Positions 1 through 5,552 of a stretch of 7,739 nucleotides of DNA are shown piece after piece. Position 1 is the stretch's first letter. Each line of letters opens with the position of its first letter. The translations under genes and the position numbers were made by a program. Source of the stretch: an uncultured Chloroflexota bacterium (GTDB lineage: Bacteria > Chloroflexota > Anaerolineae > B4-G1 > DUEL01); contig CAKZOY010000566.1 in assembly GCA_937138275.1 (NCBI GenBank), positions 1 to 7,739 on the forward strand, read 5' to 3'. The notes below the pieces were generated by a model. The model saw only the letters and a program-made list of their open reading frames with translations, had not been told where the DNA came from and ran no database searches.

Positions 1-1
1 G

Positions 2-715
<714 letters not shown>

Positions 716-724
716 ACGGCCGAA

Positions 725-760
725 GGGCTGCGGATGCAGAGAGTTCGGGCCCGGCAGCCC
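725..760. terminator. Possible stem-loop between convergent genes
   Basis: The 47-base gap between the recN and ipk stop codons contains a perfect 7-base inverted repeat: GGGCTGC at 725-731 and GCAGCCC at 754-760. Two further G-C pairs are possible if base 753 bulges out. The loop is about 18-22 bases, which is long. No T-run follows on either strand, so this is not a classical intrinsic terminator. It could serve as a shared bidirectional stop or RNA 3'-end structure, or be chance in GC-rich DNA. Confidence 0.3.
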
Positions 761-762
761 CC

Positions 763-1563
763 TTACCCCGAAGCGCTGATGCGGGTGCCTGCCCCGAAGT
801 CGGAGCCCAGAAGCGCCTCCTGGACTCTCCCTTCCACCTCCCCGGAGAGAATCCACACCGTCACTTCCGGATACCGTTCCACCAGGGCGACCATCCGTGC
901 CACCTTGTCGGCCATGCCGCCGGTCACGTCCACCCCGCGCGCCTGGCGGAGCAGCGGCCGGATTGACGGGAAAGTTGCCGGGGAAATCGCCGGGATGACC
1001 TCGCCCCGGTCGTCCAGTACGCCCGCCACGCGGGTCGCCAGGAGAATCCGCTGGGGACGGAGAACATCGGTCAGGTAGACGAAGAGGTCTTCGGTGGAGG
1101 CGATCGTCCCCCCGCGTATCTCGTCCAGCGCCACGTCGCCGTAGATGAGGGGCACCAGCCCGCGCGCCAGCGCCTCCCGAATGGGCGCGGTCTCCAGAGA
1201 AAGTAATTGCCCGTCCCGGCAGCGGGCCGACGCCGAGGGCTGGATGCTCCACACCGGCACTCCGACCTCCAGGAAGATGTCGGCGACCAGACGGTTGAGG
1301 CGCGCCGCCGCGGCCGCAACCTCCGCAAAGCCGCGCCACTGCTGGGGCGTGGAGACCCCCTGACGGGTGCCGTAGGGGGCGGCGGCCGCGTGGCCGAACG
1401 ACCCCGACCCGTGGCCGATCACCAGTTCCAGGTCGGGGCGCGCGGCGCGGGCGGCCCGTACCTCCTCCGCCAGATGCCGGATCACCTCCGGCCGCGGCGT
1501 GTACGGGCGGGACTTATCCGTGATCAGCGACCCGCCCAGTTTTAGAAACACCCGTTCCGACAT
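763..1563 (-). CDS. ipk: Isopentenyl phosphate kinase (IPK)
   Basis: A 266-residue cytosolic amino-acid-kinase-fold enzyme predicted to phosphorylate isopentenyl phosphate with ATP to give IPP, the universal isoprenoid unit. The N-terminus carries the nucleotide-binding Lys-Gly-Gly motif (LKLGGSLITDK, residues 7-17). The IPK hallmark HGSGSFGH is at 51-58; its last His (58) matches the histidine that contacts the substrate phosphate in characterised IPKs and separates them from glutamate or uridylate kinases. YGDV (141-144), STEDL (156-160) and TGGMADK (214-220) match the later substrate and ATP sites. Length is normal for the family. I chose the ATG at 1563 because the motif then begins at the usual distance; a GTG at 1587 would add eight unconserved residues. 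The gene is last in the operon, and its first 50 bases overlap the end of mevalonate kinase in another frame, suggesting translational coupling. The ribosome-binding site is weak (GGCGG just upstream). Confidence 0.93.
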   Translation of the reverse strand: MSERVFLKLGGSLITDKSRPYTPRPEVIRHLAEEVRAARAARPDLELVIGHGSGSFGHAAAAPYGTRQGVSTPQQWRGFAEVAAAAARLNRLVADIFLEVGVPVWSIQPSASARCRDGQLLSLETAPIREALARGLVPLIYGDVALDEIRGGTIASTEDLFVYLTDVLRPQRILLATRVAGVLDDRGEVIPAISPATFPSIRPLLRQARGVDVTGGMADKVARMVALVERYPEVTVWILSGEVEGRVQEALLGSDFGAGTRISASG

Positions 1564-2518
1564 CGGTCCGCCACACGTTCCGGGCACCGGCTTCCCGCAG
1601 CGCCCTTTCTATCTCTTCCGCCGCCAGCGGGTCCACCAGCGCGATGACGTTGCCCCCCCACCCGGCGCCGGAGAGTTTCGCTCCCAGCGCCCCGGCCCGG
1701 CGCGCTGCCTCCACCAGACGGTCCAGCACCGGCGAGGAGACGCCGATTTCCCGCAAGAGTTCGTGGTTTCGGTTCATTCGCATTCCCAGTTCGGGCGGGT
1801 CTCCCGCCTCTATTGCCCGGCGGGCGGCCTCCACCTCCGCGGCGATACGGTCAAACAGCGCCGCATAGTGGGTCGGGTCGGTTTCCCATCGCCGTCGCAG
1901 GTCGCCGACGACCTCGCGGGTTGGGCTGGAGACGCCGCTGTCGGCGATAAGGAGAGGCAAGGGGAACCGAGGCGAAAACGGTTCTGGCGACCGTCCCCGA
2001 ACAAAGTATACCGGTTGCTCATAGGCGATGACGGTGTTATCTATCCCGCTGGGGGTGCCGTGGTAGATTTTCTCCACCTCATAGACCAGCGCGGAGACCT
2101 GCCCTGGTTCGGGCCGGACGCCGTACCAGGCCGCCAGCGCGCGGACGATGGCTGTGGAGACCGCCGCGCCCGACCCCAGCCCCGATGCCACCGGAATTTG
2201 TGACTCTATCCGCAGGACAGCGCGCGGCGGAGAGAACCGGTAGTGTTCGGCGGTCAGGAGGATGATGCGCGCCAGCGGCTGATCGGAAGGGAGGTCGGGC
2301 AGAGGGGCATCTATGCCGACCGCTGGCGCCTGGATGTGCAGCGGGCCGGGATGAGGGGTCAGGGTTACCGTGGCGCGCAGCCCGCTCAGCGGAGCGGCAA
2401 TCGCCGGTCGCCCGTACACCACCGAATGCTCCCCCAGGAGAATGACCTTGCCCGCCGCCGACGCGCGGATGGTCCCCTCTACCCCAGATACATAATCAGC
2501 ACAACCGCCAGTCCCCAC
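1514..2518 (-). CDS. mvk: Mevalonate kinase (GHMP family)
   Basis: Predicted cytosolic enzyme that phosphorylates (R)-mevalonate to mevalonate 5-phosphate. All GHMP-kinase motifs are visible, numbered from the GTG at 2518: motif 1 SAAGKVILLGEHSVVYG (20-36), whose GEHxVVYG wording is specific to mevalonate kinases; IYHGTPSGIDN (151-161) with the likely catalytic Asp160; motif 2 IPVASGLGSGAA (108-119); and motif 3 AKLSGAGWGGN (280-290). Motif 2 reads GLGSG where most relatives have GLGSS. The start is uncertain. GTG 2518 is the only standard in-frame start near the motif, but it lies 40 bases inside the upstream prenyltransferase gene and adds about 16 residues before the conserved region. A rare ATC start at 2470, behind AGAGGGGACC, would give a conventional N-terminus. 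The 3' end overlaps ipk by 50 bases. At 334 residues it is slightly longer than many bacterial and archaeal MVKs. Diphosphomevalonate or phosphomevalonate decarboxylase was considered, but the GEH motif argues against it. Confidence 0.93.
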   Translation of the reverse strand: MGTGGCADYVSGVEGTIRASAAGKVILLGEHSVVYGRPAIAAPLSGLRATVTLTPHPGPLHIQAPAVGIDAPLPDLPSDQPLARIILLTAEHYRFSPPRAVLRIESQIPVASGLGSGAAVSTAIVRALAAWYGVRPEPGQVSALVYEVEKIYHGTPSGIDNTVIAYEQPVYFVRGRSPEPFSPRFPLPLLIADSGVSSPTREVVGDLRRRWETDPTHYAALFDRIAAEVEAARRAIEAGDPPELGMRMNRNHELLREIGVSSPVLDRLVEAARRAGALGAKLSGAGWGGNVIALVDPLAAEEIERALREAGARNVWRTDVGTGVSKTGRVADHG

Positions 2519-3351
2519 AGCAGCACCCCCGCCTGAAGCGGACGGTCCCGCAGGACGATCTCCTCCGGCTCACCCCCCAGTCCCCGGACGTAGACCAGAT
2601 ACAGGTAGCGGAAGACCGCGTAGAGGACAAAGGGGACTGTCAACATCATCAGATGATTGGGCGGGAGATTGGGCGCGGAGAAGGTGTAGAGGGTGTAGGA
2701 TACCAGCGTCGCCGCGGTGACGATGAGAATGAACTGGTCCAGGAGGAGCGTATTGTATTCCCCTAAACTCTCCCGATGGGAGTTGGCATTATCTCCTAGG
2801 AGTGTCAGTTCGTGGCGGCGCTTGCTGAAACTGATGAACAGGGCCAGCAGGCCCATGCAGGTGTAAATCCAGGGGGAGAACCGTTCCGCCTCCACCAAGG
2901 GAATGCCTGCGGCGACCCGCAGGATGAACCCCGCCGCAACGGCCATAGCGTCAATGATGACCACATTCTTCAGGAAGAACGAATAGGCGACCTGAAGGAG
3001 CAGATAGGTCGCCAGAATCCACCCGAAGAGGGGGTTCAGGAGGAAACCGGCGGGAAGACCGGCGAGGAGAATTAAAACCGCCGCCGCGACCGCCAGACGC
3101 GGGGAAAGCCGCCCCGAAGCCAGGGGACGGTTCCGTTTGCGGGGGTGCTGACGGTCTTTCTCCAGGTCCACCAGGTCGTTGATCAGGTAGACGGAGCCGG
3201 AGATCAGGCAGAGCAGGAGGAATCCGGCGACCGTCTGGGCTAAGTAGACGGGATGGAACAGTTTCAGGTCAAAGACCAGCGGGGCGAAGACAAAGACGTT
3301 CTTCGCCCACTGCTTGGGGCGCATCGCCTCCAGTAGCGCTTTGAGCGACAT
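2479..3351 (-). CDS. UbiA-family polyprenyl-phosphate transferase, decaprenyl-phosphate phosphoribosyltransferase-like
   Basis: A 290-residue integral membrane enzyme of the UbiA superfamily with about eight to nine hydrophobic segments. The N-terminus RPKQWAKNVFVFAPLVF (11-27), motif NDLVDLEKDRQHP (58-70, with N58, D59, D62 and D66 as metal/diphosphate ligands), KRNRPLASGRLS (72-83) and YSFFLKNVVIIDAMAVAAGF (123-142) match the subgroup containing mycobacterial Rv3806c, which moves phosphoribosyl from PRPP to decaprenyl phosphate. SKRRHE (176-181) and a late DRPL (269-272) fit the same subgroup. The exact acceptor and donor cannot be read from sequence; a quinone or other aromatic prenyltransferase is less likely. 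The ATG at 3351 is preferred over one at 3387: it has a good ribosome-binding site five bases upstream, and the 3387 ATG lies within the predicted -10 box. First gene of the operon; its stop TAG (2479-2481) lies inside the mevalonate kinase frame. Linkage to isoprenoid genes fits a polyprenyl substrate. Confidence 0.87.
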   Translation of the reverse strand: MSLKALLEAMRPKQWAKNVFVFAPLVFDLKLFHPVYLAQTVAGFLLLCLISGSVYLINDLVDLEKDRQHPRKRNRPLASGRLSPRLAVAAAVLILLAGLPAGFLLNPLFGWILATYLLLQVAYSFFLKNVVIIDAMAVAAGFILRVAAGIPLVEAERFSPWIYTCMGLLALFISFSKRRHELTLLGDNANSHRESLGEYNTLLLDQFILIVTAATLVSYTLYTFSAPNLPPNHLMMLTVPFVLYAVFRYLYLVYVRGLGGEPEEIVLRDRPLQAGVLLWGLAVVLIMYLG

Positions 3352-3354
3352 GTT

Positions 3355-3363
3355 CTCTCCCTC
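3355..3363 (-). promoter_or_regulatory. Ribosome-binding site of the UbiA-family gene
   Basis: On the minus strand the sequence reads GAGGGAGAG, with GGGAG ending five bases before the ATG at 3351. This is a strong Shine-Dalgarno match at good spacing. It decides the start in favour of 3351 over the in-frame ATG at 3387. Confidence 0.75.
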
Positions 3364-3382
3364 AGCGAGCAAGGTAGGAAAA

Positions 3383-3410
3383 ATCATACCAGAAATGCCC
3401 GGTTTGGCAA
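3383..3410 (-). promoter_or_regulatory. Predicted sigma70-type promoter of the isoprenoid operon
   Basis: Reading the minus strand, a -35 box TTGCCA (3410-3405, one mismatch to TTGACA) is followed by a 16-base spacer and a -10 box TATGAT (3388-3383, one mismatch to TATAAT). The -10 box is preceded by TG plus one base, giving an extended -10. Transcription would start near 3376, leaving a leader of about 25 bases before the ATG at 3351. No other minus-strand promoter was noticed within the three genes, which overlap, so this probably drives all of them. Confidence 0.65.
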
Positions 3411-3414
3411 ATTT

Positions 3415-3448
3415 GGGGGAATTGGGGATCGGGTATTGGGTATTGGGG
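3415..3448 (+). repeat. Five-tract G-quadruplex-type element with a GGGTATT tandem repeat
   Basis: Five runs of three to five G lie at 3415-3419, 3424-3427, 3431-3433, 3438-3440 and 3445-3448. They are separated by short loops AATT, ATC, TATT and TATT. This satisfies the usual G-quadruplex rule (four runs of at least three G with loops of one to seven bases), with one spare run. The core contains two tandem GGGTATT units. The element lies between the -35 boxes of the two divergent promoters, on the strand that is non-template for the histidine-kinase unit. Whether it folds or binds a protein is not shown by sequence. Confidence 0.7.
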
Positions 3449-3458
3449 TTATCCGCGC

Positions 3459-3487
3459 TTGCCAGACCCTTCCCTCCCGGTTATAAT
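3459..3487 (+). promoter_or_regulatory. Predicted sigma70-type promoter of the two-component/helicase operon
   Basis: The -35 box TTGCCA (3459-3464) is followed by exactly 17 bases and a perfect consensus -10 box TATAAT (3482-3487). Transcription would start near 3494, giving a leader of about 30 bases before the ATG at 3525. No other promoter of this quality was seen in the window. It shares the same -35 hexamer as the divergent promoter facing the other way. Confidence 0.75.
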
Positions 3488-3505
3488 GCAAAAGGCGATC
3501 TGATT

Positions 3506-3510
3506 GGAGG
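3506..3510 (+). promoter_or_regulatory. Ribosome-binding site of the histidine kinase
   Basis: GGAGG lies 14 bases before the ATG at 3525, and the overlapping AGGAAG gives 11 bases. The spacing is long but usable. The alternative in-frame TTG at 3504 begins two bases before this motif and only about 10 bases from the predicted transcript start, so it would have no ribosome-binding site. The ATG is therefore preferred. Confidence 0.55.
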
Positions 3511-3524
3511 AAGAACGAAACGGG

Positions 3525-4889
3525 ATGCCGACGGGTGTTGCTGTGATCCTGGAATTTCTGCAGGGCCTGGCCTTCTTTGTCCTGGGCCTTTTTATCCTGC
3601 TCGCCGCTCCCCGCGTCGGGCGGGTAAATATTATCCGGCGACTCCCGTTGCTGGCGCTCTTTGCCTTCGGTGAGGCCGCGGCGGCCTGGACTCCTGTGCT
3701 GACCGCGGCGCTTTCTTTTTCTTCGGACCTGACCGCCCTCCCTCTCTGGCTTCGGGCGGGATTTCTATCGCTGGGGGGATGGGGTTTGCTGGCATGGGGC
3801 CTGGTGGCTCCCCTTCCGGCCGGTCGGGATCGGCGCCTCCTGGCTTTTCTGCTGCTCCTGCTGTTTTTCTGGTTGGCAGTCTTGTTCATCGCCGCTGTGG
3901 CAAGTCCCTACGATCCTGCCGCCCACTGGGCCAGGGTCGCCGCTCGGGGACTGCTGATCCTCCCCGGCGGGCTGATGGCTGCCCGCGGGCTGAATCAGCC
4001 CTCTTTCCCCTCCGACACGCCGGTCCTTCAGGCCGCCCGGCATCCGCTCCGGCGCGTGGGAACCGTTTTCGCCGCCTTCGCCATCCTGGCGGGTGGCATC
4101 TATCCGTTGTTTTTCTTCCCGGGACTTACTGCCCTCTCCGCGCCCTTTCTCGCCGTCCTTTCCGGCCTTCTGACCCTCTGCGGCGTAGGGATGATTTACG
4201 GCCTGGTGCGGGTCCTGAACATCGTCCAGCAGGAGGTGGAGGAGTGGGTGGAAAACGTCCGCCAGTCCCAGGCTCTGACTGCCGACCGGGAACGGATCAG
4301 CCGGGAACTCCATGATGGCATCATCCAGTCCATCTACGCCGCCGGGCTGATCCTGGAGGGCGCCCGTGCCCTGATCCCGGAAGACCCGGATGCCGCCCAG
4401 GTGCAACTCACCCGGGCGATGCAGGGCCTGAACCAGACCATCCAGGACATCCGCCGCTACATCTTCAACCTGCGGGGCGTTGCCCCGGAAGCGGACCTGG
4501 TCACCGAACTGGAACAACTGCTGCGGGATTTTCGCATCAACACCCTTCTGGAGACCCGGCTGATCGTCTTCGGGGAGGCGCGGGACACGCTGACTGCCGA
4601 ACGCCGCCAGCACATCCTGCAGATTGTGCGCGAGGCGCTGGCGAACGTCGCCCGCCACGCCCACGCCCGACGGGTGGAGGTGCACCTCTCTTACACTCCT
4701 CGCGCCCTCCAGTTGCAGATCGCCGATGACGGGGTCGGCCTGGCGATGATCCCCACGACCACCGGTCAGGGGCTGCGCAATATCCGCGAGCGTGCCCGCC
4801 TCCTGGAGGGAACCCTGGACATAGATAGCGCCCCCGGTCAGGGAGTCACCATCACCCTGACCGTCCCGTACTTGAGAGGAGAACTGTGA
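3525..4889 (+). CDS. Sensor histidine kinase, NarL/DesK type, with seven-TM N-terminus
   Basis: A 454-residue membrane sensor kinase that autophosphorylates on histidine and should pass phosphate to the adjacent regulator. Residues 1-233 hold about seven hydrophobic segments (roughly 5-28, 38-64, 73-96, 104-126, 138-156, 178-203 and 205-233), with short loops and no recognisable periplasmic, PAS, GAF or HAMP domain. The signal is probably sensed in or at the membrane. A charged helix (234-258) leads to the HisKA_3 box RERISRELHDGIIQSIY, with phosphoacceptor His263. The HATPase_c domain follows: N-box REALANVARHAH (369-380, Asn374), G1 DDGVGL (401-406) and G2 GQGLRNIRERA (414-424). All catalytic motifs are intact. 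Its stop codon TGA overlaps the regulator's GTG start by four bases, so the pair is translationally coupled. A strong predicted promoter precedes it. The signal cannot be named from sequence; DesK-like membrane-state sensing is only an analogy. Confidence 0.93.
   Translation: MPTGVAVILEFLQGLAFFVLGLFILLAAPRVGRVNIIRRLPLLALFAFGEAAAAWTPVLTAALSFSSDLTALPLWLRAGFLSLGGWGLLAWGLVAPLPAGRDRRLLAFLLLLLFFWLAVLFIAAVASPYDPAAHWARVAARGLLILPGGLMAARGLNQPSFPSDTPVLQAARHPLRRVGTVFAAFAILAGGIYPLFFFPGLTALSAPFLAVLSGLLTLCGVGMIYGLVRVLNIVQQEVEEWVENVRQSQALTADRERISRELHDGIIQSIYAAGLILEGARALIPEDPDAAQVQLTRAMQGLNQTIQDIRRYIFNLRGVAPEADLVTELEQLLRDFRINTLLETRLIVFGEARDTLTAERRQHILQIVREALANVARHAHARRVEVHLSYTPRALQLQIADDGVGLAMIPTTTGQGLRNIRERARLLEGTLDIDSAPGQGVTITLTVPYLRGEL
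4876..4881 (+). promoter_or_regulatory. Ribosome-binding site of the response regulator
   Basis: GAGGAG-type sequence (GAGAGGAG, with AGGAG at 4877-4881) lies four bases before the GTG at 4886, inside the last codons of the kinase gene. It supports GTG as the true start and coupled translation. Confidence 0.65.
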
Positions 4890-5551
4890 CGCTGCGCATC
4901 CTGATTGTGGACGACCATGAAGTGGTCCGGCTGGGCCTGCGGGCGTTGCTGGACCGCCATCCGAACTTCACCGTGGTGGACGAGGCCGGCACCGCCCGCG
5001 AGGCGATCCAGAAAGCCCTCCTCCACCGCCCAGACATCGTGGTGATGGATATCCGGATGCCCGGCCGTAGCGGGATTGACGCTTGCCGGGACATCGTCGC
5101 CCAACTGCCGGAGACCCGTGTGATTATGCTCACCTCCTATGCCGAGGACGAACTGCTCTTTGACGCCATTGAGGCCGGCGCCTGCGGCTACGTCCTCAAA
5201 CAAATCGGCAGCGACGACCTGATCCGGGCCATTGAGGCGGTGGGGCGGGGGGAGGCGTTGCTGGACCCGTCGGTGACCCGGCGCGTGCTGGAGCGGGTGC
5301 GGGAGGCCGCCCGCAAAGACGAGGCCGCCGCCTTCGCCGAACTGACGGAGCAGGAACTGCGCGTCCTGGCCCTGGTAGCGGAGGGGAAGACCAACCGCGA
5401 AATCGCCCAGGCGCTGTACCTGGGCGAGGGGACCGTCCGCAACTACGTGAGCAATATCCTGGGCAAACTGGGGTTGACCAACCGCGCGGAGGCAGCCGCC
5501 TACGCCGTCCAGCACAATCTGAAAGAATACCTCCGTTCCCGGCAGGGATGA
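4886..5551 (+). CDS. Response regulator, NarL/LuxR (FixJ) family
   Basis: A 221-residue cytoplasmic transcription regulator and the likely partner of the preceding kinase. The receiver domain (about 4-118) has the acidic pair D9/D10 in VDDHEVVR, phosphoacceptor D55 in VVMDIRMPG, the switch Thr83 in LTSY and the conserved Lys105 in YVLKQ. A short linker (120-152) leads to a LuxR/GerE helix-turn-helix (about 153-212). It carries LTEQELRVLALVAEGKTNREIA, followed by the recognition-helix region GTVRNYVSNILGKL, wording close to the DevR/LiaR-type regulators. The start is GTG, overlapping the kinase stop by four bases. The helicase gene begins one base after its stop codon. A target site cannot be identified; the divergent control region at 3352-3524 is a plausible autoregulatory target, but no clear operator palindrome was seen there. 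Confidence 0.94.
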   Translation: MTLRILIVDDHEVVRLGLRALLDRHPNFTVVDEAGTAREAIQKALLHRPDIVVMDIRMPGRSGIDACRDIVAQLPETRVIMLTSYAEDELLFDAIEAGACGYVLKQIGSDDLIRAIEAVGRGEALLDPSVTRRVLERVREAARKDEAAAFAELTEQELRVLALVAEGKTNREIAQALYLGEGTVRNYVSNILGKLGLTNRAEAAAYAVQHNLKEYLRSRQG

Positions 5552-5552
5552 G

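Noticed and set aside
1564..1587. IPK start at GTG 1587
   Set aside because: It would add eight residues (MPGTCGGP) before a normal N-terminus and deepen the overlap with mevalonate kinase to 74 bases. The ATG at 1563 places the Lys-Gly-Gly motif at the usual distance.
1499..2203. A 234-codon open frame on the plus strand opposite mevalonate kinase and the start of IPK
   Set aside because: It is antisense to two well-supported kinase genes and has an Arg/Gly/Pro-rich composition without a domain, so it is a coding shadow.
3352..3387. A longer UbiA-family protein starting at the ATG at 3387
   Set aside because: That ATG is inside the predicted -10 box TATGAT (3388-3383) and would not be in the transcript. 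The ATG at 3351 has a strong ribosome-binding site and gives the usual N-terminus.
3389..3458. Operator palindrome for the response regulator between the promoters
   Set aside because: Only short matches such as AAATTT and partial TTGCCA/TGGCAA symmetry were seen, and the latter is explained by the -35 boxes. There is not enough to call a binding site.
3504..3524. Histidine kinase start at TTG 3504
   Set aside because: It overlaps the GGAGG ribosome-binding site itself and is only about 10 bases from the predicted transcript start; the ATG at 3525 is better placed.
3765..4685. A 306-codon open frame on the minus strand opposite the histidine kinase
   Set aside because: It is antisense to the TM and HisKA_3 regions, rich in Gly, Gln and Asp with no motif, and has no ribosome-binding site or promoter that I could see.
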